Positions 22,839 to 33,574 of a stretch of 64,000 nucleotides of DNA are shown piece after piece (position 1 is the first letter of the stretch; each line of letters begins with the position of its first letter). The notes under the pieces are model-generated. The model did no database searches, was not told where the DNA came from, and saw only the letters and a program-made list of their open reading frames with translations. This DNA is from Schistocerca nitens (lineage: Eukaryota > Arthropoda > Insecta > Orthoptera > Acrididae): NCBI RefSeq assembly GCF_023898315.1, contig NC_064614.1, positions 501,534,109 to 501,598,108 on the forward strand. The letters run 5' to 3'. Position numbers and translations under genes: made by a program.

Positions 22839-23450
22839 GTATGGCATCTCCCATGAATTGCCAGCAATGACAATGTAATAAGGTACCTCGTAATCAGCGT
22901 CATCTGACATCAGGATGGTATGCAACATTTGTGGATTTTGGCGAAGGAGATCAGCATGGTTAAGCAGAATGTTTCGTGTAAAACCCAATCGCGAGGCCTA
23001 GTTTCCTGAAAAATCTGCAGCTTATATGGGTGAGAATGGAGATCTTCGTGCAATATTCTCCTGAATGAGCAATCGGGCGTATGCACAGTTTGCGCATGAC
23101 GACGAGCAGATCTTTTTGGGCTACGCAATAGTGTAGCACGAACATTTTCCACAGCTTCTGGAGTCCGTTCTTTCACTTCTTCCCGGTTTGCCGTTACAAA
23201 CAAAACCAGCTGTTCGTAATGCACGTACTCACCTCACAATGGTCCGTCCATCTGGAACTTTCCCATGACGTCCCAAGTTGAAACGTTGCCGAAATAGACG
23301 CTGGGTAGCAATAACAGAGTCGTTATTCTTGAAATAACTTTCAACAGCAAAGGCACGATGCTGTGCACTCCACCGCTCCATACCACTGTCGCACTCGCAA
23401 TGGCAGCTCATTAGTACACGAATGCGGTACGAGCTGACGCGCATTCCTGC
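22839..23450 (-). pseudogene. transposase relic with DUF4817-type helix-turn-helix
   Basis: The minus strand encodes MERWSAQHRAFAVESYFKNN and DSVIATQRLFRQRFNLGRHG, then after a frameshift RTPEAVENVRATLLRSPKRS, RRILHEDLHSHPYKLQIFQE and HTILMSDDADY. The first part resembles the helix-turn-helix (DUF4817-like) of a widespread insect transposase group. The end corresponds to the first catalytic Asp region (usually SDEAHF). It is cut off at the TA where the Tc1-like element inserted, and I see no continuation beyond 21424. Deletion and frameshift make it non-functional. Confidence 0.72.
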
Positions 23451-23494
23451 ACTACGTCATTGTACTACGCAAGTCAAGTTACGCTATTAACGCT

Positions 23495-24419
23495 GCCGCA
23501 TCCTGTATAAAAAGAGGCGGGGAGTGTTGAGTTGCAGTGTTGGTGGTGTATATGGGAAGTGGAAATGCAAGGGAGCTACCACAGCCAAATCAAGACCAGG
23601 CAGACCCCAAGTACTGACGGACAGGGACCGTTCAACATTGCGGAGGGTGGTTGTAAAAAATCGTATGAAATTACCAGGAGTCCAGCTAGCACAATGGCTG
23701 TGCCTAGTGAGTTAAAAAGAATGGGGTACAGTGGTCGAGCAGCTCCTCATAAGCTACACATTCCTCTGGTCAGTCCTAAGCGAAGCTTGAGGTGGTGTAA
23801 AGAGCAACGCCACAGGACGGTGGATAACTGGACACGAGTGTTTTGTAGTCATGAATCACGCTCCACCCTTTGGTAATCCGATGGAAGGGTTTAGGTTTGA
23901 CTAATGCCTGGAGAACGTAAGCTTCCATCACGTGTAGTGGTAAGATTGAGGTACCGAAGAGGTGGTGTGTACGGTATGGGGCTCTTTATCCTGGTTAGCA
24001 TGTGGTCCCCTTATAGCTCTTAACACATTTTACAACATTTTGTCTTGCGCACAATAAAGGGACAGTTCGGAGACGATCATTGCTTGTATCAGCATAATAA
24101 CGCACGAATTCGTAAAGCAGCATCTGCGAAAGAGTTGTTCTTCAAGTAGACTGGCCTGCCTAGAGCTGCTACCTGAACTCCGTGGAATACCTTTGGGATG
24201 AGTTGGAATGTCGACTTCGCTCCAGAATCCGGCGTCCAACGTGGCTACCTTTTCTGGTTTTGGCTCTTGATCGAGAATGGGTTCCCATTTCTCCACAGAC
24301 ATTTAGACTACCCACTAAAGTGTTCCCAGCAGAGTTCAAGCCGTCATAAAGATAAAGGGTTGGATAAACCTAATAGTAATGTCCACTAATAGGTGTCCCG
24401 ATACTTTTACTCAGATAAT
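23495..24419 (+). pseudogene. Tc1-like relic
   Basis: Pieces include SELKRMGYSGRAAPHKLHIP, SLRWCKEQRHRTVDNWTRVF and CSHESRSTLW (WSDESRF-like, with Asp changed to His), followed by a stop. NEVNYLWDELECRLRSRIRR-like sequence follows out of frame near 24185-24230. The right end, reversed, reads TACATTATCTGAGTAAAAGT, clearly related to the terminal repeat of the element at 46516. The left terminal repeat is missing. Confidence 0.75.
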
Positions 24420-24511
24420 GTACACAGTATACCCTAGCTCCCTTAGGACTGCTTATGTGAAATTCCAAACTACAATGCTATCTCGGAGTCATTCAGACGG
24501 AATCCCTGCAA

Positions 24512-25117
24512 TCAACGTAAGAAATCTGCAGGGTTCTTAATGTGGTGTTCACACCTACCTACTAGTGGGCTCAACAAACTAGCAAGATGATTAGCTACAC
24601 GATATGTCGGAGCACCAATATTAGAAACAATACGCCTCAACGGGACATCCTCTTTATGGACCTTAGGGAGACTAAATAATCTAGGTGGTACAGCACAGTA
24701 AGAATTAAGACTCTTGATAGTCTCCTGTGACAAGGAACTTTTCTTCAGGAGGTTATTTGTCTTTCTCTCAACACTCTTAGTAGGGTCAGCACCGATTTTG
24801 CGATACGGCGAATCAAAAAGTAGACACTGCATCTTTTGAATGTAATCGTGCTTGTTCAGCAAAAAGGTGGCGTTTCCCATGTCACGCAGGTAAAATAACA
24901 ATATCAGGATCCATTCTAAGTGAACGTAAAACAGCCGCCTCAGCTGCTGTAATATTACACTTGGGTGGACGGGCCCCAGTCAACAAGCTTTCCTCCTAAC
25001 CTCTCCCGCAGCCTCGGAAGGTAGTTTATAAACAGCCTGTTCGATAGAACTAATAAAATCAACGACTGGCAAACTCTTAGGCGTCGGTGCGAAGTTCAAA
25101 CCTTTCCCCAGCACAGA
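24512..25117 (-). pseudogene. Penelope-like 5' fragment, inverted arm
   Basis: Read from about 25110 leftward: GLNFAPTPKSLPVVDFISSI, EQAVYKLPSEA, then MGNATFLLNKHDYIQKMQCL, IGADPTKSVERKTNNLLKKS, RLFSLPKVHKEDVPLRRIVS, NIGAPTYRVANHL and GRCEHHIKNPADFLR. These are the N-terminal region and first RT blocks of a PLE. It is nearly the same sequence as 25118-25500 but on the other strand, so two copies face each other head to head. It ends at about 24512 in the RT domain. Confidence 0.9.
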
Positions 25118-26950
25118 TAAAGCTGCGGACAAGGGAAACGCCACCGTTTTGTTGAACAAGCACGATTACATTCAAAAGATGCAGTGTCTACTTTCTGATT
25201 CGGCGTATCGCAAAATCGGTGCTGACCCTACTACGAGTGTTGAGAGAAAGACAAATAACCTCCTGAAGAAAAGTTCCTTGTCACAGGAGACTATCAAGAG
25301 TCTTAATTCTTACTGTGCTGTACCACCTAGATTATTTAGTCTCCCTAAGGTCCATAAAGAGGCTGTCCCGTTGAGGCGTATTGTTTCTAATATTGGTGCT
25401 CCGACATATCGTGTAGCTAAACATCTTGCTAGTTTGTTGAGCCCACTAGTAGGTAGGTGTGAACATCACATTAAGAGCTCTGTAGATTTCTTACGTCGAT
25501 TGCAGGGACTGCGTTTGAATGACTCTGATATTTTAGTCAGTTTTGATGTGGTTTCTCTTTTCACTCGCGTTCCTCTCTCTGATTCGTTGCAGCCAATTGA
25601 GGTTAAGTTTGGTGTCGAGTTAAAAAATTTGTTTCGACATGTGCTGACTTCCACTTACTTTTTATTCAATGGTCAGTACTACGAACAGACTGATGGAGTT
25701 GCAATGGGAAGCCCGTTGTCACCTATTGTGGCCAATTTGTTTATGGAGGACTGAGGATCGTGCATTGGAGTCAGTGACCTTGAAACCTGCGTGTTTTTTC
25801 AGATATGTAGACGATACTTTTGTTGTTTGGCCTCATGGTAGTGAGAATTTAAACCGGTTTTTGAAACATCTGAATTCAATCCACCTGAATATTCAGTTCA
25901 CTATGGAGGTGGAAAAGAATGGATCCTTCCCTTCCTTGATGTGTTGGTCAAAAGGAAGACTGATGGCACATTGGACATTCTGTTTATAGCCGGCCGCGGT
26001 GGTCTAGCGGTTCTAGGCGCTCAGTCAGTAGCCGCGCGACTGCTACGGTCGCAGGTTCGAATCCTGCCTCGGGCATGGATGTGTGTGATGTCCTTAGGTT
26101 AGTTAGGTTTAAGTAGTTCTAAGTTCTAGGGGACTTATGACCACAGATGTTGAGTCCCATAGTGCTCAGAGCCATTTCATTCTGTTTATAGGAAGCCTAC
26201 CCACACTGACTTGTATCTGCGAGCTGATAGTTGTCACCATCCAGCTCAGCGTGAAGGAGTACTTCGCACCTTGGTTCACTGGGCCCAAGTTATCTCAGAC
26301 CCTGAAAGTTTGGGAGCTGAGCTATCACATCTCGAAGTCACCTTTCGTCGAAATGGTTATAGTGAGGGGCAGAGCAAACGTGCGTTGCGCCATCAGCCTT
26401 CCGTGCAACGGGTGAGTGACGATAGCAACGAAGTGGCACCTAAGTCTACGGCCTTTTTGCCTTACGCAGGAAGCATTTCGAACAGGATTGGCCGTATTTT
26501 GCGGAAATATGATGTGAAATGAGTTTCTCGACCACCTTCTAAGATTAAGGCCCTGTTGGCGTCCGTAAAAGATGATCTTGGTTTGCGTAAGGCTGGGATC
26601 TATCGTATTCCTTGCAGTTGTGGCATGTCATATATTGGTCAGACAATCATGACTGTGGAAGACCGGTGTATTGACATAAGCGTCACACACGCTTACAACA
26701 GCCGAGCAAATCCGCTATTGCAGAACATTGCCTTGACACCTGTCATCCTATGGAATACAACCACACGGAGATTCTGGCTTGCACGTCCAGCTATTGGGAT
26801 AGTGTTATTAAGGAAGCTGTTGAAATCAGACTATCAAGCAACCTTATTAACAGAGATGGTGGATTTTGTTTAAATGCTGCTTGGAATCCGGCTCTGTCTC
26901 TCATCAAAAAACAGAGGGACAGAATTAGTGCTACCTCACCTGTTGATTAA
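25118..26950 (+). pseudogene. Penelope-like element: RT plus GIY-YIG endonuclease
   Basis: The most complete PLE in the window. RT blocks run DKGNATVLLNKHDYIQ, LFSLPKVHKEAVPLRRIVSN, LVSFDVVSLFTRVPLSDSL, DGVAMGSPLSPIVANLFMED, then after a frameshift near 25750 KPACFFRYVDDTFVVWPHG with the YVDD active site intact. A SINE-A splits the next block. Beyond it are RADSCHHPAQREGVLRTLVH, RRNGYSEGQSKRALRHQPSV and SISNRIGRILRKY. The GIY-YIG endonuclease begins AGIYRIPCSCGMSYIGQT (GIY at 26595-26603) and the C-terminus ends with VEIRLSSNLINRDGGFCLNA. Frameshifts, a stop after KYDVK and the SINE make it inactive. PLEs copy themselves by RNA intermediates with this RT/nuclease pair. Confidence 0.92.
25989..26177 (+). 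mobile_element. SINE-A with 13-bp TSD, inside PLE
   Basis: A full-length forward copy. The duplication CATTCTGTTTATA occurs at 25976-25988 and 26178-26190. It is therefore younger than the PLE that it interrupts. Confidence 0.96.
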
Positions 26951-27185
26951 TAGTAACTATCGATATTTCTGATGTTGGTTATCTTTGTTTGTGTTTACAC
27001 TTGTTCTGTGTGTGGTGTCTTCATTGTTTTTCCTCTGTGAACCGAGGTATTAAATTTGCTTGCACATTTCCTCTTCCTTGCATTTGTGCCTTGAGAATGG
27101 CAGGGTGTGCTCCTGTCGAAATATCGGCGGTGTTCGACGACGTCACCCGGCAGCAAACCCGTAAGTTATTTGAAAATTAACAGAC
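26951..27185 (+). mobile_element. Penelope-like 3' untranslated end
   Basis: Sequence following the PLE stop. CCTGTCGAAATATCGGCGG near 27113-27131 resembles a similar motif on the minus strand near 13090, suggesting a shared 3' end. Confidence 0.5.
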
Positions 27186-27189
27186 TTGT

Positions 27190-27685
27190 TGGACATCTTC
27201 GTCAGGGGTAGCGACACAGATTGCGTTCAACTGACTAGCTGGTTGGCGAATCCTTTCCATAATGCTCCAAACGTTCTCAATTGGAAAGAGATCCGGTGAC
27301 CTTGCCGGCCAAAGTAGAGTTTGACAAGCCAGAGACAAGCAGTAAAAACTGTCGTCGTTTGTAGACGGGCGTTATATTGCTGAAATGTAAGCCCAAGATG
27401 GGCCATGAGGGGCAACAAAACGGGTAGTAGAATATCGCTACTTGCCGCTGTGTTGTAAGGGTGCCGCGGTTGACAACCAAAGAGGACTGCTATGAAAATA
27501 AATGACAGCCCAGACCATTACTCTTGGATTTGGGGCCATATGGCGGGCGACAGTCATGTTGGTACCCCACCACTGTCTGGTGCGTCTCAGACACATCTTC
27601 GCTGATCACTGGGATTCAGTTCGAAGCAGGACTCATCACTGAAGGCAATTCTACTGCAGCCCTTGAGATTGCAGTCCGAATGTGC
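27190..27685 (-). pseudogene. Tc1-like relic, inverted arm 1
   Basis: On the minus strand: FSDESCFELNPSDQRRCVRR, then VMVWAVIYFHSS, LVVNRGTLTTQRQ, GLTFQQYNARLQTTTVFTAC (QQDNARPH-like with Asp changed to Tyr) and, after frame changes, GRQGHRISFQLRTFGALWKG corresponding to WPARSPDLSPIENVWSIMERI. This is a decayed Tc1-like transposase. It meets the next feature head to head near 27685. Confidence 0.8.
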
Positions 27686-27689
27686 CGTA

Positions 27690-28100
27690 TCTGGTGACGC
27701 ACCTGACAGTACTGGGATACTAACATGACTCTCGCCCGCCATACGGTGCGGCAGCCAGGAGTGAGGGTCTGGGGAATCATTTCATTTCATAGCACGATCC
27801 CTTTGACATTTCAGCAAGATAATGTCCGCCCGCACGCGGCGAGAGTTTCTACTGCTTGTCTTCGTGCATGGCAAACCCTTCCTTGGCCAGCAAGGTCGCC
27901 GGATCTCTTTCCAATTGAGAACGTTCGAACCACTACGGGCAGTGCCCTGTAAACATCTCGGCATTTTGACGATCTAATACTCCAGTTGGACAACATTTGG
28001 CGCGACATACCTTAGGAGGACATCTAAAAACTGTCAATGATTGCCAAGCTGAATAAATGCTTGCATAAGGGTCAGAGGTGGACCAACAAATTATTGACCT
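27690..28100 (+). pseudogene. Tc1-like relic, inverted arm 2
   Basis: The plus strand encodes MTLARHTVRQPGVRVWGIIS, jumps to LTFQQDNVRPHAARVSTACL and continues LPWPARSPDLFPIENV. An internal deletion removed the segment between WGIIS and TFQQDN that is still present in arm 1. Second Asp and Glu blocks are recognisable, but the frame then breaks. GGTCAGAGGTGGACCAACAA at 28069 matches (in reverse) the outer end of the related locus at 55.78 kb. Confidence 0.8.
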
Positions 28101-28770
28101 GCTCAATTTGTGATGCTTTTTCTCTTGAATAAATCGTCCAACTTTTGTAAAATTTTAATCATTTGTTTGTCGGTCTCATAGGCCTACATCACATCTACCG
28201 GTTTCCGTCCCATTCGGATAACACTGGACGGTAACGGCGTGCATACTGCGGTAATAGTGATAAATTACTGGCCTCTCCCTCGGTTCATGGCACCTCAGTA
28301 TACATCGGCACCTAGTGTCGCAGTGCACGGAGGATATGCTAACGCGCGTAATCTGTTATTTGTTATCAACGCAATTTACATGCGATAGGTCTTCCAGGTC
28401 TTCTCATTCATCAAGCGCTACGGCAGACAGCATAACTGTATTATTAGCTACCTTAGCGTCCGCTGCTTCGCTCACGTTTGCGTAGTAATTACAGCAAAAA
28501 TAATTTTATAAACATATATTAGGTCTATTGAGAAGTAAATTAATAAAAAGCCGTTTCTTTTTCTGTGCATTTCTGTCGTGGTAACTGTTAAATAGCTTTC
28601 ATTGATTTAGTTCACAAATTGCAATACCTTGCAAATTTTTCGTGATAATTCAGGCCATAGAAGCACGGCTTTTTCCTAATGCATTTCTTACCAAAAAGCC
28701 ATTCTGGTAGCTGGAGGTGGGGGTTTTGAGTTCTTGTGGTGATATTTCCATAAAAACTCTCATCTCGTAA
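28101..28770. other. no gene seen
   Basis: No recognised coding or repeat signature. Confidence 0.5.
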
Positions 28771-29445
28771 CACATATTTCGACAGAGAAGTCCGACACCA
28801 GTTTTCGTAGATTTTGCTTTAAAATATTTTAATATAACGAAATATTTTCTTAAAAATTTTCGTCAGCTGTTTCACCTCCTTGGGGTTGAGTTTCCAAAAC
28901 AATGAAACACGTATTTTTTAATTTCTAACAGAAATGGCAAATACAAATTTTGATAGATTTAGCTTTAAAAATGTTTTCATAATGAAGTATTTTCATTAAG
29001 CTTTTGATCCTCTGTTTGAACCCTTATGGTTTGAATTTTCACAAACACTGAAACACGCATTTTTGTTTCCAACCGAGAAGACAAATACCAGTTCTCATAG
29101 ATGTAGCTTTAAAAATGCTTTAGTAGTTCATCAAATTCTTCTCGGGTTTCCAGTCGGATTAAACTGTCATCTGAACACAATATTTCAGAGGTCCACCTGA
29201 CCGCCATCATCAGGTGAGAAAAGCTACGCTGCTCTCGCTTTAGTAGTTGTTAAATAACTTATAAAAAAATTTAAAAAACCTTCGCCCACTACTTCGCCCC
29301 CTTCGATGCTGAAACGCTTGGTTTTTTATTTCTGATGGAGAAATAAAATACCAATTTTCGTAGTTCTATCTTCAGAATTGCCTTAATAGTGACTTAGTTT
29401 CAGAAAAACCTTTCGTGCTCTACTTCACCCTCTGGGAGGGGGGGG
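28771..29445. repeat. degenerate tandem repeat, ~145-bp unit, about four copies
   Basis: Successive units begin near 28771, 28921, 29067 and 29331. Each carries a variant of ACCAGTTTTCGTAGATTTTG, then GCTTTAAAAATG, then CTGAAACACGCATTTTTG. For example CAATGAAACACGTATTTTTT, CACTGAAACACGCATTTTTG and GCTGAAACGCTTGGTTTTTT mark the unit ends. Units are strongly diverged. Unit 3 is interrupted by the insert at 29129-29236. No coding capacity is seen. Confidence 0.7.
29129..29236 (-). mobile_element. 108-bp insert with 12-bp TSD and hammerhead-like core
   Basis: The insert is bounded by an exact 12-bp duplication, GCTTTAGTAGTT (29117-29128 and 29237-29248). On the minus strand it reads TTCTCAC, CTGATGA, a hairpin GGCGGTC/GGACCTC, then GAAATATTG, and ends near CCCGAGAAGAA. 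CTGATGA, stem II and GAAA are the fixed parts of a hammerhead ribozyme core, and TTCTC/GAGAA could pair as stem I. I cannot place stem III or the cleavage triplet convincingly. It may be a terminal scrap of a PLE, since PLEs are known to carry hammerheads. Confidence 0.5.
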
Positions 29446-29458
29446 GGGGGGGGGGGGG
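29434..29458. repeat. poly-G tract
   Basis: A GGGAGGG start is followed by an uninterrupted run of about 20 G residues. Confidence 0.95.
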
Positions 29459-29989
29459 AATTCTGAAGAACTCCTTTTTAAATGACGCCTAAAGCATAAG
29501 CTCAACACCCTTTCCTAATTTCAGGTTTCTGTCCTTAGTAGTTTAGGGTGGGCAATGATGAGTCAGTGAATAAATCAGGACATTTCTTTTTGTATGTAGA
29601 GATAACACTACCTGATTGTGGGGTCGTGGGCGTCGCATTTTCTTTGCATCTTCGCGTTGTTCAGTTCCCCTAATGCACTAATTTTCGTAATTGGTAGTCT
29701 GCGACATAGATGAAACCTATAGTATGCTTCGAACTCTTCTATCGGTTATAGTGGGATCACTACCAGCAAACTAAGTAGTATTATATCTTGCGCAGTCGGT
29801 GCCGTAATTTACACGGAACATAACGAAGTTACAAAAATAGCTATAGATCCGTAGTTACGGGGCACCCTTTAGTTCATTCGCCGTGCGTCTTTGCGAGCCT
29901 GGGAATATGATTATGCAATTTGTGAAGTTATTCACGGCGTGAAAGAGGACGTGGAGACACACTCGAAAGCGGTGAGACGTCGGCCATTC
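29459..29989. other. no gene seen
   Basis: No recognised coding or repeat signature. Confidence 0.5.
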
Positions 29990-30290
29990 ATCGCCGCGGG
30001 AGGTGGGCGCGCTCTACAGAGGGCGACGCGCGCGGCTCGCGCTCTCGCCGAGTACCTGCCAGCCGGCGGCAGCAGGTGGGCGGTGGGGGCGGCACAGCCC
30101 TGCGGGGGCGGAGCGGCCTTCCTTTGACCGGCGAGCACCTCTCTGCCGCCGGCGTAATGCGCCAAGTGGCGGCCGGCGCCTCCTCGCGGTGCCGCTACCG
30201 CTGCCGCAGGCGCCGCGCGGCCCAAGAAAAACACGGCGAGGCCGGCCGCGGCTGCAATCGATACGCGCGCCACCGCTTTCTGCTTTAAGC
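29990..30290. other. CpG-rich island, no recognised coding
   Basis: A sharply GC- and CpG-rich block in an otherwise AT-rich neighbourhood. Overlapping open frames on both strands are of low complexity (Ala, Arg, Gly, Pro) and are what GC-rich sequence produces by chance. It could be a promoter-associated island or a GC-rich transposon end. Confidence 0.5.
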
Positions 30291-31229
30291 GCCTCATTCC
30301 ACTAACAGCCCCACACTGACGAGATCCTCAGTTTGGCACGCGAGGGCGCCTCCAGCTGTTATTTTCCAACCGCCATTATAGAAACGCGTCGCAAATGAAT
30401 GTGCTGAAGTGCAAAGCAGCCAAAAGTTTTGACGACGTCGCAACGATACTACAGATAGAAAGTTTTAATTATCGCCACGAAATAAAAGAGGCTGCGACCA
30501 AGAAACTTGGTTGTGCTATCAGTCCTTCTTCTACGGATTCACCCTTCAGTGTCTAACAATACCACCACTTGCAAAGTAGGTTAGAAATCAGATTAATACT
30601 GTTGCTCACGCAGCATATCTTCGCTTTATCGGGCAACAACAAAGTTATTGACTGTGGATGGTATCGTCAGAGTGGAAATAATAAAGTCACTGTAAAAAAG
30701 TCATTAATTGTGGCACTTATCTTGAATGGATTACCACGTAGATTTCGTCGAAGTTGTTATGCCCCATTTTGTTGATTCTAGGATGATTCCACTTTGACTG
30801 CTAGAAGGTCTAGATCTGTATTTTAGCAATATTCGAAGACCTAACAAATGCGTTTTTCAGGAAATTCTTAATGATCAAAAAATCCCAGATCAGAACAATG
30901 GTATGGTAGAAATAATTTTTGACTTGGTGTTCGCGATCCACATTTTTAGTAAACTTCTTGTAAATTCACATATACTTCTTCTTGTCACATCATCAAGAAA
31001 ACAGTTTTGTATCAATCTTCATACATATAATTTCCACTTTAACCAAACACAAGACTTGACTGTTCTTTTACAAAGCGAAATAACAACTTAACTTTTGCAA
31101 AGTGAAACAAAGACTGCTCTGTGCGCATTCGCGCCAAAACGGTTACAAGTAAGTCAAAGATTATGATAGTCTCCCAGAAATGAATACACCCAAGAACCAT
31201 ATCACTGTAATATATCGATACATCGGAGT
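30291..31229. other. no gene seen
   Basis: No recognised coding or repeat signature. Confidence 0.55.
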
Positions 31230-31244
31230 ACCTATACATTAATA

Positions 31245-31563
31245 GCTCTGAGAACTATGGGACTTAACATCTATGGTCATCAGTCCCCCAGAACTTAGAA
31301 CTACTTAAAAAAATGGTTCAAATGGCTCTGAGCACTATGGGACTCAACTGCTGAGGTCATAAGTCCCCTAGAACTTAGAACTACTTAAACCTAACTAACC
31401 TAAGGACAACACACACATCCATGCCCGAGGCAGGATTCGAACCTGCGACCGTAGCGGTCGCGCGGTTCCAGACTGTAGCGCCAGAACCGCTCGGCCACCA
31501 GCGGCCGGCGAACTACCTAAACTTAACTAACCTAAGGACATCACACAACACCCAGTCATCACG
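31245..31563 (-). mobile_element. SINE-A, head-less, with 15-bp TSD, split by another SINE-A
   Basis: The outer copy is in two pieces (31245-31309 and 31521-31563) around a younger SINE-A. It is flanked by an exact 15-bp duplication, ACCTATACATTAATA, at 31230-31244 and 31564-31578. It lacks the tRNA-like head (5' truncation). Confidence 0.9.
31310..31509 (-). mobile_element. SINE-A inserted in SINE-A
   Basis: A full-length reverse copy flanked by GAACTACTTAA (31298-31308) and GAACTACCTAA (31510-31520). It shares diagnostic changes (GGGACTCAACTGCTGAGG, AGGACAACACACAC, TGTAGCGCCAGAACCGC) with the copy at 51867-52065, which looks identical by eye. This marks a young subfamily. Confidence 0.94.
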
Positions 31564-31578
31564 ACCTATACATTAATA

Positions 31579-33131
31579 AAACCAAATGTGAATATTGTCA
31601 GAAAAATATGCCTCTTACTTCGCAGAAAAGTAGTACGATGTTACTGGTATCGATAACTGGGTTTGGAGTGCCGTAATGGTCACGTAAATAAAGAACCATT
31701 ACAAGTGCCACACATTATTGATGTGAAATCATTTATTTGCTCTTCGCTCGAACTTCCTTGTATCAACAAGTACTGTCAGATTTAAATCGCTAACAACTAC
31801 GAAACCATATAGTCTGCTCAGAATTACTTTAGGATTGACAGTTCGGGGAAGCGCGGAGCAGAGTTGCCGAACCCGCGGAATCTTAAGTTTCGTTCAACTC
31901 GATCAAACTTGCAAACAACTCACTTTAAAAATACGTAACTTGGATTACTGTGATCTGGAAGAGCTGCACCTTGTGTTAATTTTCCTTTTATTTCTGGCAA
32001 CAAATTATTAAGACAATTTACGGACAGTTTACGAGAATGCCTTTTCTGAAGACTCGAATTTTCGATCTGCGGGAAACATTTTTGTTATTGAGGTTAGGTG
32101 AACCCATCAACCGAATGAAATCTTAAGAAACACGGCTTTTTGGAGCTACTCCAAATTGGAACTCTGTTAGAGTTTTCTAACACAAAATAGTGACAGTTAA
32201 GCCAGTATTACTCTATCAAATTTATTGGACAAAATTGATTTGTCTATTATATTGGGCGTAGTATAATACAGAACGTTTGGCAGATATCGCCGTTCGTCCA
32301 ATTTATTTGATGAGGTGTAACGCCTCGCCTAAGATTTGATCTGAGAAATCGTTCGTCTTCTCTTTGCTGCAATGAGAAACGTAACCGCCTGAAGTGCTAG
32401 CATCGCTGAAGTTATCTCACATCGAATGTTCATCAACATGGCTTTTACATTTACATGTTGCATCGCATCTACATCGAAATTGATAGAAATGTACGAGACA
32501 GATGAAGCACTGTGTTAACTTGTGGCATCCTGAATACAAAAATAAAATAAAAAGAAGCGAGAACTAGAAAAAATTGCGGAGACCATTAACCGAGAAGTAC
32601 GAAATAAAAATATTTCTTAGTGGCTATAGTGTGCGAGTATCAGTTATTTGCCTTCAGATAGTCCTCCTTCAGTGCTTTATAAATAGCTTCACGCGTTTCT
32701 GGCATTATTTTCGTCAGTGTTAAGATATCGAAACTTACGAAAATATAATTCTGTTATGTGCTGTCTACCATTGTTGATTGCGCACTTGAAACATTCAGCT
32801 GAATCCTCCTGTTCTTTATTTCTGTCGTGACAATGCATAAACCATCCTGATATCACTCTCGTCGCTATGACAGATGCTTCAAGTGTCAATGTAATTGTAA
32901 CTGTTGGTATTTAATGAAATGAAAAAAGTGTGTGCGATTAACTTGAAAAAGACATGATTTCTAAACAGTCACCAGTAATATGCCGAGTTTCGGATGTTCC
33001 TTTCCGCGGTAATAATCATAAACATGACGACGAATCGTATCCTGAGCAAATGAATCGATATTTGTAATCCGCTTACCCATACAACTTTTTCCTCATAGAG
33101 TTTCAAGTTTCTATGTTATTTCAGCTTAGTA
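31579..33131. other. no gene seen
   Basis: AT-rich sequence with no recognised coding or repeat signature. Confidence 0.55.
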
Positions 33132-33407
33132 TTATTTCTCGAACATTTCATAGCGATCTTTTATTTTCAGAGCTGCAGCAGTTCGATGGATTACATTTTT
33201 AACGGAGAACAGCGGGCCGCCATTAAGTTTCTCATTCTCAAAGTAGGCTCGTAGTGCGCAAACCTGACCAAGAGAAGGACGTGGAACTTTTCCAGTCATA
33301 ACTTTCCGCGAACTCTTTCTGTCATTATTCAGTATCACATAGCAAATATCAGCAACAACAAACAAAACAACGACTGCGGCAGTAAAAACGACGTCAAACA
33401 AAATCAC
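33132..33407 (-). CDS. hypothetical ORF, possible helix-turn-helix fragment
   Basis: A 91-codon frame with a hydrophobic N-terminus (VVFTAAVVVLFVVADICYVI) followed by RPSLGQVCALRAYFENEK and GPLFSVKNVIHRTAAALKI. The second half resembles the short helix-turn-helix found at the N-terminus of several insect transposase-associated proteins (xxVIERTAAALGVS type). The resemblance is loose. It is either a decayed transposon fragment or chance. No neighbouring exon or start context supports a host gene. Confidence 0.25.
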   Translation of the reverse strand: MILFDVVFTAAVVVLFVVADICYVILNNDRKSSRKVMTGKVPRPSLGQVCALRAYFENEKLNGGPLFSVKNVIHRTAAALKIKDRYEMFEK

Positions 33408-33551
33408 AGGGTATAAAGATCACACAGGACAGCAAGCAGACTGAAGTGGAAGTGTTGTGGCGGTGGGGTGAAAGTTTGGCAACTTGGGGTGTCTGCTGCG
33501 GCTACAGGATCGTGAGATTGGCGAAATGCGGTCCGTGACGCCGTGTGGGCT

Positions 33552-33574
33552 CCCCCCCCCCCCCCCCCCCCCCC
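33552..33574. repeat. poly-C tract (~23)
   Basis: An uninterrupted run of C residues. Confidence 0.95.

Noticed and set aside
27113-27210. Hammerhead ribozyme at the PLE 3' end
   Set aside because: GTCGAAATATC is present but no CTGATGA or acceptable variant sits at the right distance on the same strand.
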